From Mycobacterium rhizamassiliense (GTDB lineage: Bacteria > Actinomycetota > Actinomycetes > Mycobacteriales > Mycobacteriaceae), in contig NZ_LT721901.1 in the NCBI RefSeq assembly GCF_900157375.1, positions 552,365 through 616,364 on the forward strand: a stretch of DNA of 64,000 nucleotides. The letters are read 5' to 3'. Below the pieces are notes generated by a model. It saw only the letters and a program-made list of their open reading frames with translations. It was not told where the DNA came from and did not search any database. Position numbers and translations under genes: made by a program. Below are positions 37,460-49,527 of the stretch, piece by piece. Each line of letters starts with the position of its first letter. Position 1 is the first letter of the stretch.

Positions 37460-38325
37460 CGCTCGTCGGGCGTGCGCAGGTCCCGGGTGATCAGGATCCG
37501 GGCCGCCAGTTCGTCGTCGGGCGGGTAGTCCACCCCGACCAGCGTCAGGCCGTGTGCCGGCGCGGCCGCGAAATCACTGGAACGCGCTGTCGCCGTGAGC
37601 AATTCGCGACACCAGGTGGGGCTGCGGCGATGCTCGCCGACGGCCAGCAGCGCCCCGACCAGTGAGCGCACCATCTGCCAGCAGAACGCGTCGGCGCTGA
37701 CGCTGGCGGTGATCAGGTCGCCCTCGCGCACCCAGTCCAGCCGCTGCAGATCGCGGATGGTGGTGGCGTTTTCGCGGCGCCGGCAGAACGCGGCAAAGTC
37801 GTTCAGCCCCAACAGGTATCGCGATGCGGTGGCCATCGCCTCGACGTCCAGATCCCGCGGCCAGGCGGTGACGTAGCGCGCCCGCTGCGGCTCCACCCCG
37901 TAGGGCGCCGTCGACAACCGGTACACGTAGTGCCGGCGCAGCGCCGAGAATCGGGCATCGAAAGCCGCTGGTGCGCGGGCGATATCGAGCACCCGCACGT
38001 CGGTGGGCAGGAATCGGCCCAGCCGGCGCACCAGCGAGGAAAACTCCGCCTCGCCCACGCGCGGCGTGCGTGAATAGGCGTTCGGCAACGCGTCGGCCGG
38101 CACATCCAGATGGGCGACCTGCCCGGTGGCATGCACGCCCGTATCGGTGCGGCCGGCCGCGCGTAACCGCATCGATGTGCGGAAGACCGTCGTCAGCGCC
38201 TCGTCGAGGACGCCGGCAACGGTCCGCTGCCCGGCTTGAGTCGCCCAGCCCGCGAAATCCGTTCCGTCGTAGGCGATATCGAACCTAAGACGGACGTCTT
38301 CGCTACTTGTCGGTGGACTCGTCAC
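37456..38325 (-). CDS. truA: tRNA pseudouridine synthase A
   Basis: The 289-residue enzyme modifies U38-U40 of tRNA anticodon arms. It has [20 protein letters not shown] at the N-terminus, the catalytic Asp in [20 protein letters not shown], and [16 protein letters not shown] and [16 protein letters not shown]. The start at GTG 38323-38325 overlaps the end of rplQ by 23 bp; the exact start is uncertain as the first 12 residues are not conserved. Last gene of the ribosomal/rpoA operon. Confidence 0.94.
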   Translation of the reverse strand: MTSPPTSSEDVRLRFDIAYDGTDFAGWATQAGQRTVAGVLDEALTTVFRTSMRLRAAGRTDTGVHATGQVAHLDVPADALPNAYSRTPRVGEAEFSSLVRRLGRFLPTDVRVLDIARAPAAFDARFSALRRHYVYRLSTAPYGVEPQRARYVTAWPRDLDVEAMATASRYLLGLNDFAAFCRRRENATTIRDLQRLDWVREGDLITASVSADAFCWQMVRSLVGALLAVGEHRRSPTWCRELLTATARSSDFAAAPAHGLTLVGVDYPPDDELAARILITRDLRTPDER

Positions 38326-38929
38326 TCTCGTCGGCGGCCTCAGCCTTGGGCTCCTCGGCCGCTTCGGCCTCGGCAGCAGGCTCAGCCGCTTCCGTCGTCG
38401 ACTCTTCGGTCTCGGTGGTCTCGCCGGCCTCTTCGGCCGTCGGGCCCACGGCCTCCTCAGGCTCAACCGCCGCCTGAGGAGCCGCCGCTGCCGCCACTGG
38501 AGCTTGCCCAGTTTCGGAGGCCTTCTTCGAAGACTTCACCCGGCGGGCCCGATCGGCCTCAGAGGTCACCGTCTTCTCGCGCACCAGCTCGATCACGGCC
38601 ATCGGGGCGTTGTCGCCCTTGCGCGCCTCGACCTTGATGATGCGGGTGTATCCGCCCTCGCGATCGGCGAAGAAGGGGCCGATCTCCTCGAACAAGGCAT
38701 GCACGATGTCCTTGTCGCGGATCTTCTTCATCACCTCGCGACGGTTGTGCAGCGCGCCCTTTTTCGCGTGCGTGATCAGCTTCTCCGCGTAGGGCCGCAG
38801 GACACGCGCCTTCGTCTCGGTCGTCTTGATCCGACCGTGCTCGAACAGCGACGTGGCCAGGTTGGCCAGAAGAGCCTTCTGGTGCGAAGACGACCCGCCG
38901 AGGCGAGGGCCCTTAGTGGGCTTGGGCAT
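38303..38929 (-). CDS. rplQ: 50S ribosomal protein bL17
   Basis: The 208-residue protein has a standard L17 core ([40 protein letters not shown], up to about residue 125) plus an 80-residue Ala/Glu-rich acidic C-terminal extension of the kind seen in mycobacteria. It lies 116 bp downstream of rpoA. Confidence 0.97.
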   Translation of the reverse strand: MPKPTKGPRLGGSSSHQKALLANLATSLFEHGRIKTTETKARVLRPYAEKLITHAKKGALHNRREVMKKIRDKDIVHALFEEIGPFFADREGGYTRIIKVEARKGDNAPMAVIELVREKTVTSEADRARRVKSSKKASETGQAPVAAAAAPQAAVEPEEAVGPTAEEAGETTETEESTTEAAEPAAEAEAAEEPKAEAADESDESTDK

Positions 38930-39045
38930 TGCGCTATCTCCTAATTGGGGCCGGCCCCCGTATCAGGTAGGACCGGGACGGACGGTGTTGCATGTGTCCG
39001 GTTCCTCAGCGGCCGCTGCGCGGCCGCATCGTCGCCGGACGGTCC

Positions 39046-40119
<1,074 letters not shown>

Positions 40120-40172
40120 CTATTTGATGCCGTTTGGGTTTCCGCCCCGGCGAATGCCGACGCGGAAGTCTG

Positions 40173-40778
40173 TTACTTCGAGTAGTACTCGACGATGAGC
40201 TGCTCGGTGAGCGGCACATCGATCTGCGCCCGCTCGGGCAGCTGGTGAATCAGGATGCGTTGCCGCTCTCCCACCACCTGCAGCCAGCTCGGCAGCGGGC
40301 GGTCGCCCGCGGTCTCGCGTGCGATCTGGAACGGCACCGTGTTCAGCGAGCCGTCCCGCACGTCGATGATGTCGTACTGCGACACCCGATAGCTGGGGAC
40401 GTCGACGTGCACGCCGTTGACGCTGAAGTGGCCGTGGCTGACCAGCTGGCGAGCCATCCGGCGCGTGCGCGCCAGACCGGCACGGTAGACCACGTTGTCC
40501 AGGCGGCTCTCGAGGATGCGCAGCAGGTTCTCACCGGTCTTGCCGGTGACGCGGTTGGCCTCTTCGTAGTAGCGACGGAACTGCTTTTCCATCACGCCGT
40601 AGGTGAAGCGGGCCTTCTGCTTCTCCTGCATCTGCAGCAGGTATTCGCTTTCCTTGATCCGCGCACGGCCATGCTGGCCGGGCGGGTAGGGACGCTTCTC
40701 GAACGCCTGGTCGCCACCGACGAGGTCGGTGCGCAGCCGGCGCGACTTGCGAGTGATAGGTCCGGTGTAACGAGCCAT
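40173..40778 (-). CDS. rpsD: 30S ribosomal protein uS4
   Basis: The 201-residue protein starts MARYTGPITRKSRRLRTDLV. The S4 RNA-binding fold is RLDNVVYRAGLARTRRMARQ and LVSHGHFSVNGVHVDVPSYR. No zinc-binding cysteines are visible at the N-terminus. S4 nucleates 30S assembly. It lies 10 bp downstream of rpsK. Confidence 0.98.
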   Translation of the reverse strand: MARYTGPITRKSRRLRTDLVGGDQAFEKRPYPPGQHGRARIKESEYLLQMQEKQKARFTYGVMEKQFRRYYEEANRVTGKTGENLLRILESRLDNVVYRAGLARTRRMARQLVSHGHFSVNGVHVDVPSYRVSQYDIIDVRDGSLNTVPFQIARETAGDRPLPSWLQVVGERQRILIHQLPERAQIDVPLTEQLIVEYYSK

Positions 40779-40788
40779 GGTGTCTTAC

Positions 40789-41208
<420 letters not shown>

Positions 41209-41214
41209 GGGCGG

Positions 41215-41589
41215 TTACCTGGCCTTCTTCTTGCCGGCGATGGTGCGCTTGGGGCCCTTGCGGGTACGCGCATTGGTCTTGGTGCGCTGACCGCGAACCG
41301 GCAAGCCGCGGCGGTGCCGCAGACCCTGGTAGCAGCCGATCTCGATCTTGCGGCGAATGTCGGCCTGGACCTCGCGGCGCAGGTCACCCTCCACCTTGAT
41401 GTTGGCTTCGATGTAATCGCGCAGATGGGTCAGCTGGTCGTCGGTCAGGTCCTTGGTGCGCAGGTCCTTGTCGATGCCCGTGGCTGCCAGGATTTCGTTA
41501 GAGCGGGTCCGGCCAACGCCGAAGATATAGGTGAGCGCGATCTCCATGCGCTTGTCGCGCGGCAGATCGACGCCTACTAGTCGTGCCAT
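41215..41589 (-). CDS. rpsM: 30S ribosomal protein uS13
   Basis: The 124-residue protein has [40 protein letters not shown] and the C-terminal [20 protein letters not shown], a complete S13. It contacts the tRNA and the subunit bridge region. Located downstream of rpmJ. Confidence 0.98.
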   Translation of the reverse strand: MARLVGVDLPRDKRMEIALTYIFGVGRTRSNEILAATGIDKDLRTKDLTDDQLTHLRDYIEANIKVEGDLRREVQADIRRKIEIGCYQGLRHRRGLPVRGQRTKTNARTRKGPKRTIAGKKKAR

Positions 41590-41743
41590 AGGTGGCGTAT
41601 TCCTCTTTTTCTAGGCGGAGGTCTTTTCCCAGTCCGTTCCCGATGTGAACCGGGGCCCGGCCTCCGACCGGGCGTGGATGAGCAGCGAATCTGCTCAGTG
41701 GTGCTGGGAGGTCTGCATTCAGTTGTACAGCGGTTTGGTGCGA

Positions 41744-41857
41744 CTAGCCCTGACGCTGTTTGTGACGCGGATCGGAGCAGATCACCATGACCCGCCCATG
41801 CCGACGGATCACCCTGCACTTGTCGCAGATTGGCTTGACGCTCGGGTTCACCTTCAC
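41744..41857 (-). CDS. rpmJ: 50S ribosomal protein bL36
   Basis: The 37-residue protein translates as (GTG start) [20 protein letters not shown], then [16 protein letters not shown]. It has the zinc-ribbon cysteines Cys-x2-Cys and a third Cys plus His, so this is the zinc-binding form of L36. It is found between rpsM and infA in the gap at 41590-41904, exactly where bL36 is expected. Confidence 0.96.
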
Positions 41858-41904
41858 GGCTTTTCGATCCTGTTCTGTCTACTCGTAGGTCTGTGGTTCG
41901 GGCT

Positions 41905-42126
41905 TTACTTGTAGCGGTACACGATGCGGCCCCGGGACAGGTCGTAGGGAGACAACTCCACCACCACCCGGTCCTCGGGCAGGATGCGGATGTAGTGCTG
42001 CCGCATCTTGCCGCTGATATGGGCAAGCACCTTGTGACCGTTCTCCAGCTCAATGCGGAACATCGCATTGGGCAGGGGCTCGACCACGCGGCCCTCGACC
42101 TCGATGGCGCCGTCCTTCTTGGCCAT
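41905..42126 (-). CDS. infA: Translation initiation factor IF-1
   Basis: The 73-residue OB-fold protein reads [40 protein letters not shown], then [20 protein letters not shown] and VYRYK. It binds the 30S A site. It is the first gene of the infA-rpmJ-rpsM-rpsK-rpsD-rpoA-rplQ-truA operon. Confidence 0.98.
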
Positions 42127-42382
42127 AACTTCTCGTCAAATCCTCGTCGTTTAGTTTCGTGCTGGTGTGCGGCCGGATCGGCACAACATTCACACCGACC
42201 TGGAACGTGAGCCGGTGACAGGAAATTTCCTAGGGACAGGGCACGCAAAAAGTCGGCGCGAATGACGCACCGTTGGTCCACAATACCTGGTTAACGGGCG
42301 TGGGCCAAAATCGCTCACAGACGAATCCGGGCCGCGACCTCGACCCGCCACACTACGCCTGACAAGCGCATACTTGACTTCG
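42127..42382. promoter_or_regulatory. Divergent region between infA operon and receiver-flavoprotein gene
   Basis: This 256-bp intergenic region must contain the strong promoter of the infA-rpoA operon on the minus strand and the promoter of the two-gene signalling operon on the plus strand. No clean inverted repeat or RNA structure was recognised; boxes were not assigned. Confidence 0.35.
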
Positions 42383-44059
42383 ATGACACGTCCCCTAGAT
42401 AGCGCAGCGCAGTCGCGCAAACCCGTGATACTTACCGTCGACGACGATCCCGCGGTATCGCGCGCGGTAGCCCGGGACCTGCGGCGCCACTACGGCGAGG
42501 ACCACCGCATCGTGCGCGCCGAATCCGGCCCCGAGGCCCTGGAGACCCTCAAGCAGCTCAAGCTGCGGGGCGAGACCGTCGCCGCCCTGGTCGCCGACTA
42601 CCGGATGCCGCAGATGACCGGCATCGAGTTCCTCGAACAGGCGATGGACCTGTACCCGGCGGCGCGGCGGATCCTGCTGACCGCCTACGCCGACACCCAC
42701 GCCGCGATCGACGCCATCAATGTCGTCGACCTCGACCACTACCTGCTCAAGCCGTGGGATCCGCCGGAGGAAAAGCTCTACCCCGTCGTCGACGCCCTGC
42801 TGGAGGCCTGGCGAGCGGCGCCGGAACACCCGATTCCGCACACCAAGGTGATCGGGCACCGCTGGTCGGCACGGTCCTGGCAGGTCCGCGACTTCCTGGC
42901 CCGCAACGGCCTCTACTACACCTGGTTCATGGCCGACGAGCCCGACGGCGAGCGGCTGCTCAACGCCGCCGGCGAGGACGGCAGGCGGCTGCCCGTCGTC
43001 GTCACCGAGCGCGGCGACCCGCTGGTGGAACCCAGCGACGCCGAACTGGCCGACAAGCTGGGCCTGTCCTCGACCCCGTCGCAGGAGTTCTACGACCTGA
43101 TCGTCGTCGGCGGTGGGCCCGCGGGCCTGGCCGCCGCCGTCTACGGCGCCTCCGAGGGGCTGCGCACGGTGCTCATCGAGCACACCGCGACCGGCGGCCA
43201 GGCCGGGCAGAGTTCGCGGATCGAGAACTACCTGGGCTTTCCGGACGGGGTGTCCGGCGGCCAACTGGCCGACCGCGCCCGCCGGCAGGCGGAGAAGTTC
43301 GGCGCCGAGCTGATCACCGCCCGCAAGGCGACCGGCCTGGAGGTCAACGGATCCAAGCGCACCGTGCGGTTCGCCGACGGCGGTTCGATCGACGCGCACG
43401 CGGTCATCCTGGCTACCGGGGTCACCTACCGGAACCTCGACGCCGAGGGCTGCAACGAGCTGACCGGCTGCGGCGTCTACTACGGGGCCGCGGTGTCCAT
43501 CGCGTCGGACTGCGACGACGAAGAGGTCTACGTGGTCGGCGGCGCCAACTCGGCCGGCCAGGCCGCCATGTACCTGTCGCGGACGGCCAAATCGGTCAAC
43601 ATCGTGGTGCGCGCCCCCTCGCTGGAGGCGTCGATGTCGTACTACCTGATCCAGCAGATCGAGGCCAACCCGAAGATCAACGTCATGACCTGCACCGAGG
43701 TGCAGCGCGCCAGCGGCGACGGCCACCTGGAGAAACTGACCCTGATCAACAACCGGACCGAGGAAACCTCGGACGTCGCTTGCGCCCGGATGTTCATCTT
43801 CATCGGCGCCGCCCCGGGCACCGCCTGGCTGGATGGGGTGCTGGCCCGCGACGACCACGGCTTCATCCTCACGGGCCCGGACCTGCGCAACGTCTGCGGC
43901 TGGACGCTGGACCGTCCGCCGCACCACCTGGAAACCAGCGTGCCGGGGGTGTTCGCCACCGGCGATGTCCGCTCGACGTCGGCCAAGCGTGTCGCGGCCG
44001 CCGTCGGAGAAGGGTCGATGGCCGTGATGCTTGTCCACCGCTACCTGGCCGAAGCATGA
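42383..44059 (+). CDS. Response-regulator receiver fused to thioredoxin-reductase-like flavoprotein
   Basis: This is a 558-residue three-part protein. Residues about 15-145 are a receiver domain (acidic triad TVDDD, phospho-acceptor Asp in VADYRMPQMTG, Thr in LLTAYA, Lys in LLKPW). Residues about 150-230 resemble a glutaredoxin-like domain but read GHRWSARSWQVRDFLARNG, with no active-site cysteines. The rest is a two-dinucleotide-domain flavoprotein (FAD site VVGGGPAGLAAAVYGA; NADPH site VVGGANSAGQAAMYL; C-terminal VFATGDVRSTSAKRVAAAVG). The redox CxxC of thioredoxin reductase is absent: the equivalent region reads GCGVYYGAAVSIAS. The output of the receiver is therefore a flavin enzyme, not DNA binding. 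ATGA overlap with the kinase gene. ATG 42383 is chosen; a TTG three codons earlier is possible. Confidence 0.9.
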   Translation: MTRPLDSAAQSRKPVILTVDDDPAVSRAVARDLRRHYGEDHRIVRAESGPEALETLKQLKLRGETVAALVADYRMPQMTGIEFLEQAMDLYPAARRILLTAYADTHAAIDAINVVDLDHYLLKPWDPPEEKLYPVVDALLEAWRAAPEHPIPHTKVIGHRWSARSWQVRDFLARNGLYYTWFMADEPDGERLLNAAGEDGRRLPVVVTERGDPLVEPSDAELADKLGLSSTPSQEFYDLIVVGGGPAGLAAAVYGASEGLRTVLIEHTATGGQAGQSSRIENYLGFPDGVSGGQLADRARRQAEKFGAELITARKATGLEVNGSKRTVRFADGGSIDAHAVILATGVTYRNLDAEGCNELTGCGVYYGAAVSIASDCDDEEVYVVGGANSAGQAAMYLSRTAKSVNIVVRAPSLEASMSYYLIQQIEANPKINVMTCTEVQRASGDGHLEKLTLINNRTEETSDVACARMFIFIGAAPGTAWLDGVLARDDHGFILTGPDLRNVCGWTLDRPPHHLETSVPGVFATGDVRSTSAKRVAAAVGEGSMAVMLVHRYLAEA

Positions 44060-45561
44060 CCGCCAAGACGCCCTGCGAGCCCGACGAGCTGCGCAGCCTG
44101 TTCCTGTTCGAGGCGCTGACCGACGAGCAGCTCGCGGTGCTGTGCGCCAACGGGTGCATCGAGAACTATGAGCCGGGCCCGATCTGCGTCGAAGGCGAAG
44201 CGGCGACGTGCTTCTACGTGCTGATCGAGGGCGAGCTGACCATGTCCAAGCTCTCGGGCGGCCAGGACATCGAAACCAACCGCACCTCGCAGCGCGGGGT
44301 GTACGCCGGCGCCTGGCGAGCGTTCACCGGCGGGAAGCAGAAAAGTTACGACGCCTCGGTACACGTGACCAAGCCGTCGCGGTTCTTTGTGATGGACGCG
44401 CCGATATTCGCCCAATTCATGCGCGACCAGTTTCCGATGGCGGTCCACCTGCTCGACGGCATCGCCGTGGGCACCGACCGGACACGGCGGATCATTGACA
44501 ACCGGGAGAAGCTGCTGGCACTGGGCCGGCTGTCGGCCGGGTTGACGCATCAGCTGAACAATCCGGCCGCGGCGATCTCGCGGGCCGCGGCCGATCTACG
44601 CGAACGGGTGGCCGGCATGCGGCACAAGCTCGCGATGCTCTCCGATGGCACCATCTCGGCCGAGGTGCTCAGCGCCCTGGTGCGGTTGCAGGAGCGGGTC
44701 GCCGAACAGGTCGCCAAAACCAGCACGGAGCACCTGAGCGCGCTGGAGACCTCCGACCGCGAAGATGCCGTCGGCGACTGGCTCGACGAACACGGCATCG
44801 ACGGCGGCTGGGACATCGCGCCGACGTTCGTCGAGGGCGGTATCGACACCGATTGGCTGGAACGGATTTCCGCGGTCAGCGACGAGCTCGCGGCAGGATC
44901 GCTGGAGATGGCGATTCGATGGATCAACTACACCATCGAAAGCGAGCTGCTGATGAACCAGATTCTCGAAGCGAGCAAACGGATTTCGGCCCTGGTCGCC
45001 GACGCCAAGCAGTATTCGCAAATGGATCGGGCCCCGTTCCAGGTGGCCAACGTGCACGACCTGCTCTACAGCACGCTGGTGATGTTCGCCGACCGGTTGA
45101 CCAAGGACGGCAGCAAGGACGCCAAAGCGATCACCGTGGTCAAGGATTTCGACAAATCGCTTCCCGAAATCCCTTGCTATCCAGGCGATCTCAATCAGGT
45201 ATGGACCAACATCATCGACAATGCCCTGGCCGCGATGCGCGATACGGGCGGCACGCTGACCGTTCGCACCTGCCGCTACGGCGACAACATGGCCCGAGTC
45301 GAAATCTGCGATACCGGGCCGGGAATCCCCGCCGATATCCGCGAGCACATCTTCGAGCCGTTCTTCACCACCAAACCCTTCGGCGAAGGCACCGGCCTCG
45401 GGCTGGATCTCGCGTTCAACATCGTCGTCAAGAAGCATCACGGGGACCTCCGCGTGGAATCGGTACCCGGCGACACCCGGTTCATCGTGTTGCTACCGCT
45501 GGAGCCACCGCCGGCTCCCGACGTCGCCGCCGTCGACCTCGACGAGGCGGACGAGGAATAG
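44056..45561 (+). CDS. Soluble sensor histidine kinase with cyclic-nucleotide-binding-like domain
   Basis: The 501-residue protein has no membrane segment. Residues about 12-145 form a Crp/cNMP-binding fold ([40 protein letters not shown]). The DHp helix has the phospho-acceptor His in [20 protein letters not shown]. The ATPase domain has the N box [15 protein letters not shown]1 [13 protein letters not shown] box [14 protein letters not shown] and G2 [13 protein letters not shown]. It overlaps the upstream receiver-flavoprotein by four bases (ATGA), so the two are a cognate two-component pair. The input could be a cyclic nucleotide or a redox state; unknown. Confidence 0.9.
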   Translation: MTAKTPCEPDELRSLFLFEALTDEQLAVLCANGCIENYEPGPICVEGEAATCFYVLIEGELTMSKLSGGQDIETNRTSQRGVYAGAWRAFTGGKQKSYDASVHVTKPSRFFVMDAPIFAQFMRDQFPMAVHLLDGIAVGTDRTRRIIDNREKLLALGRLSAGLTHQLNNPAAAISRAAADLRERVAGMRHKLAMLSDGTISAEVLSALVRLQERVAEQVAKTSTEHLSALETSDREDAVGDWLDEHGIDGGWDIAPTFVEGGIDTDWLERISAVSDELAAGSLEMAIRWINYTIESELLMNQILEASKRISALVADAKQYSQMDRAPFQVANVHDLLYSTLVMFADRLTKDGSKDAKAITVVKDFDKSLPEIPCYPGDLNQVWTNIIDNALAAMRDTGGTLTVRTCRYGDNMARVEICDTGPGIPADIREHIFEPFFTTKPFGEGTGLGLDLAFNIVVKKHHGDLRVESVPGDTRFIVLLPLEPPPAPDVAAVDLDEADEE

Positions 45562-45589
45562 GGTCGCCGCGCACCCGGTTGGAGACGTC

Positions 45590-46438
45590 ATGACGGACTC
45601 TGCTTCAAAACCCAACCTTGGCCGGTTCGGATCGTTCGGACGCGGCGTAACGCCCCAGCAAGCCAAAGAAATCGAAGCCCTGGGCTACGGCGCCGTCTGG
45701 GTGGGTGGCTCGCCGCCCGCGGAGCTGGCCTGGGTGGAGCCCCTTCTCGAAGCGACGACCACCTTGCAGGTGGGCACCGGCATCGTGAACATCTGGACCG
45801 CGGCCGCCAAGCCGGTGGCCGAGTCGTTCCACCGGATCGACAAGGCCTACCCCGGCCGCTTCCTGCTGGGCATCGGCGTCGGCCACCGCGAGGCGATCAC
45901 CGAATACCGCAAGCCCTACGACGCGCTGGTGGACTACCTCAAGCAGCTCGACGACTACGGCGTACCGGCCAATCGCCGGGTGGTGGCGGCCCTGGGCCCG
46001 CGGGTGTTGCAGCTGTCCGCCGAGCGCTCCGCCGGCGCGCATCCCTACCTGACCACCCCGGAGCACACCGCCCGGGCCCGCGAGCTGATCGGCCCGTCGG
46101 CGTTCCTGGCGCCCGAGCACAAGGCGGTGCTGACCACCGACGCCGACAAGGCGCGCCGGGTGGGCCGCGCGGCCCTCGACATTTATTTCAATCTGGCCAA
46201 TTACCGCAACAACTGGAAACGGCTGGGCTTCGCCGAGGACGAGGTCACCCGCCCGGGCAGCGATCGCCTGGTAGACGCCGTCATCGCCTACGGGACACCC
46301 GACGCGATCGCCGCGCGTCTCAAAGAGCACCTCGATGCCGGCGCCGACCACGTGCCCGTGCAGGTGCTCACCAAAGATGAAAACCTTGTCGCGGCCCTGG
46401 CCGAACTAGCGGGCCCGCTTGGACTCAACAACTCGTGA
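45590..46438 (+). CDS. LLM-class F420-dependent oxidoreductase, TIGR03620-like (copy 1)
   Basis: The 282-residue luciferase-like barrel has LGYGAVWVGGSPPAELAWVE, TTLQVGTGIVNIWTAAAKPV, GRFLLGIGVGHREAITEYRK and the SAGAHPYLTTPEHTARARE block of the TIGR03620 group. It corresponds to Rv3463 by position. It is about 60% identical by eye to the next gene, so it forms a tandem pair. It may share a transcript with the two-component genes 28 bp upstream. F420 binding and substrate are inferred from the family. Confidence 0.87.
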   Translation: MTDSASKPNLGRFGSFGRGVTPQQAKEIEALGYGAVWVGGSPPAELAWVEPLLEATTTLQVGTGIVNIWTAAAKPVAESFHRIDKAYPGRFLLGIGVGHREAITEYRKPYDALVDYLKQLDDYGVPANRRVVAALGPRVLQLSAERSAGAHPYLTTPEHTARARELIGPSAFLAPEHKAVLTTDADKARRVGRAALDIYFNLANYRNNWKRLGFAEDEVTRPGSDRLVDAVIAYGTPDAIAARLKEHLDAGADHVPVQVLTKDENLVAALAELAGPLGLNNS

Positions 46439-46461
46439 GCTAATCGCGTAGGGGGACTTCG

Positions 46462-47328
46462 ATGACCGACGCCGCATCACTGAAACCGAACCTCGGGCGC
46501 TACGGCGTCTGGCTGCCCACCCGATCCATCAAGCCGGAGCTGGCCGCGCGGATCGAATCGCTGGGCTACGGCGCCGTGTGGATCGGCGGGTCGCCGGAGG
46601 CCGAGCTCGACTGGGTCGAGCCGGCACTGGCCGCGACCACGTCGCTGCAGCTGGCCACCGGGATCGTCAACATCTGGACCGCGCCGGCGGCCGCCGTCGC
46701 CGCGGCCTTCAACCGGATCGAAAGCGCTTATCCCGGAAGGTTTTTGCTGGGAGTCGGGGTGGGCCACCCCGAACACACCCAGGAATACGTCAAACCATAC
46801 GACGCGCTGGTCGGCTACCTCGACGAGCTCGACGCCGCGGGGGTACCGACCAGCCGCCGCGTGCTGGCGGCACTGGGGCCGCGGGTGCTGGAGCTCGCGG
46901 CGCAACGCAGCGCCGGCGCGCATCCATACCTGACGACTCCGGAACACACCGCCAAGGCCCACGGTCAGCTCGGCAGGTCGGTGTTCCTGGCGCCCGAGCA
47001 CAAGGTGGTGCTCACCACCGACCGCGATAAGGCGCGGACGGCCGGTCGCGGGGTCGTCGAGCACTACCTGGGCCTGAGCAACTACGTGAACAACTGGCGG
47101 CGGCTCGGGTTCACCGAGGACGACGTCCGCAAACCCGGCAGCGACCGGCTGATCGATGCGGTGGTCGCCTACGGCACCGGTGCGGACATCTCCAAACGCC
47201 TGGACGAGCACCTGCAGGCCGGCGCCGATCACGTGACGATCCAGGTGCTGGGCGCCTACGACGCGGACACCCTGCTGCCCGCGCTCAGTGAACTGGCCGG
47301 ACCACTCGGGCTAACTCCGCCAGGCTGA
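46462..47328 (+). CDS. LLM-class F420-dependent oxidoreductase, TIGR03620-like (copy 2)
   Basis: This is a 288-residue paralogue of the preceding protein with the same blocks (LGYGAVWIGGSPEAELDWVE, LQLATGIVNIWTAPAAAVAA, SAGAHPYLTTPEHTAKAHGQ). The C-terminal half (NNWRRLGFTEDDVRKPGSDR) is shared. GGGGGA precedes its ATG. Substrate unknown. Confidence 0.87.
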   Translation: MTDAASLKPNLGRYGVWLPTRSIKPELAARIESLGYGAVWIGGSPEAELDWVEPALAATTSLQLATGIVNIWTAPAAAVAAAFNRIESAYPGRFLLGVGVGHPEHTQEYVKPYDALVGYLDELDAAGVPTSRRVLAALGPRVLELAAQRSAGAHPYLTTPEHTAKAHGQLGRSVFLAPEHKVVLTTDRDKARTAGRGVVEHYLGLSNYVNNWRRLGFTEDDVRKPGSDRLIDAVVAYGTGADISKRLDEHLQAGADHVTIQVLGAYDADTLLPALSELAGPLGLTPPG

Positions 47329-47352
47329 CCGTGCCCCTCGGTTAGGGTTTGA

Positions 47353-48351
<999 letters not shown>

Positions 48352-48975
48352 ATGAAAGTTCGCGAGCTCGCGGTCCCGGGCGCCTGGGAGATCACCCCGA
48401 CCACCCATGGCGATTCCCGCGGAATGTTCTTCGAGTGGCTGACCGACCGCGGATTCACCTCGTTCGCCGGTCATTCACTCGATGTGCGGCAAGCCAACTG
48501 TTCGGTGTCCTCGGCCGGGGTGCTGCGTGGGCTGCACTTCGCCCAGGTGCCGCCAAGCCAGGCCAAGTACGTCACCTGCGTGCGAGGCGCGGTGTTCGAC
48601 GTCGTCGTCGACATTCGTTTGGGCTCACCGACATTCGGCCAGTGGGACTCGGTCCTGCTCGACGACTCCGACCGCCGGACGATGTACATCTCCGAGGGGT
48701 TGGGACACGGATTCCTTGCGCTGCAAGATGATTCGACGGTGATGTACCTGTGCTCGGCGGAATACAACCCCGAACGCGAACACACCATCTGCGCGACGGA
48801 CCCCGCCCTGGGCATCGACTGGCCGCTGGTGGACGGCGCCCCGCCCACGCTGTCCGACCGCGACGCGGTGGCCCCAAGCTTCGCCGACGTGCAGGCGTCG
48901 GGCCTGCTACCCACCTGGGAAGGGACCCAGAGCTTCGTCGCAGGGCTGCGCGCCAACAAAGGAGATGTCGGTTGA
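48352..48975 (+). CDS. rmlC: dTDP-4-dehydrorhamnose 3,5-epimerase
   Basis: The 207-residue cupin-like epimerase has GVLRGLHFAQVPPSQAKYVT with the catalytic His, then VTCVRGAVFDVVVDIRLGSP and YISEGLGHGFLALQDDSTVM. It acts after RmlB in dTDP-rhamnose synthesis. Its ATG is next to the rmlB stop, and its stop overlaps the TTG of the following lipoprotein gene. Confidence 0.97.
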   Translation: MKVRELAVPGAWEITPTTHGDSRGMFFEWLTDRGFTSFAGHSLDVRQANCSVSSAGVLRGLHFAQVPPSQAKYVTCVRGAVFDVVVDIRLGSPTFGQWDSVLLDDSDRRTMYISEGLGHGFLALQDDSTVMYLCSAEYNPEREHTICATDPALGIDWPLVDGAPPTLSDRDAVAPSFADVQASGLLPTWEGTQSFVAGLRANKGDVG

Positions 48976-49466
48976 ACCGTGAGCTGCTGATTGCCGTTAC
49001 CGCCGCGACGCTGGTCGCGGGCGTGGCGGGCTGCTCGCACGACAACAAATCGCCGGCGCCCAGCTCCGCGAAGTCCAGTGCCAGCGCCGCGCCCGCGTCG
49101 CCCACCGCGGCGCCCCCACCGGCTCCGTCCGTCCCGCCGGCGAAGATCACCGTCGACGGCAACGTGCTGCCCGTCACCGAGCCGGTGGACTGCAACACCA
49201 GAGACGGCAAGTTCTCCATCGCCATCGGCCAGCCGTTCATCGGTGTCATCGTGGCACTCGAGCAGGACGCCTCGGTCGTCCATCTGGTCGGGCTCGGCGA
49301 GGTCGACGGCGTGAACCTCAACTACACGAAGGGCGCGCCCGGCGACAAGGCCAGCGCCACCAAAGAGGGCAACACGTACCACGTCACCGGGATCGCCAGC
49401 GGCGTGGACAGCAACGGGGCCAACAAGACACACAAGCCCTTCTCCGTCGACGTGACCTGCCCCTAG
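48972..49466 (+). CDS. LpqH-like (19-kDa family) lipoprotein
   Basis: The 164-residue protein starts at a TTG (48972) that shares bases with the rmlC stop and has GGAGAT upstream. The signal peptide ends in a lipobox (VAGVAGC, Cys about 21), followed by an Ala/Pro/Ser-rich linker. The C-terminal domain (KITVDGNVLPVTEPVDCNTR, HVTGIASGVDSNGANKTHKP, DVTCP) resembles the LpqH/19-kDa lipoprotein family, with two cysteines that could form a disulfide. Likely surface lipoprotein of unknown role. Confidence 0.85.
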   Translation: MNRELLIAVTAATLVAGVAGCSHDNKSPAPSSAKSSASAAPASPTAAPPPAPSVPPAKITVDGNVLPVTEPVDCNTRDGKFSIAIGQPFIGVIVALEQDASVVHLVGLGEVDGVNLNYTKGAPGDKASATKEGNTYHVTGIASGVDSNGANKTHKPFSVDVTCP

Positions 49467-49527
49467 GCGGTCGAGGGCCGCCGCTTGCGGTAGGCCGAAT
49501 CCGCCCTGCTGCGGCGTTGGGTGACGT

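Noticed and set aside
38930..39045. GGGGCCGGCCCC palindrome between rpoA and rplQ as a terminator
   Set aside because: It lies inside an operon that must be read through, and the stem is short with no loop; probably only GC-rich sequence.
42395..44038. 547-codon minus-strand open frame
   Set aside because: Antisense shadow of the flavoprotein gene; composition typical of GC-rich complement, no motif.
42754..45561. 935-codon plus-strand frame overlapping the receiver-flavoprotein gene and entering the kinase gene
   Set aside because: Up to about 44055 it is an out-of-frame Arg/Gly/Pro-rich shadow of the flavoprotein gene; only the part from 44056 is real coding (the kinase).
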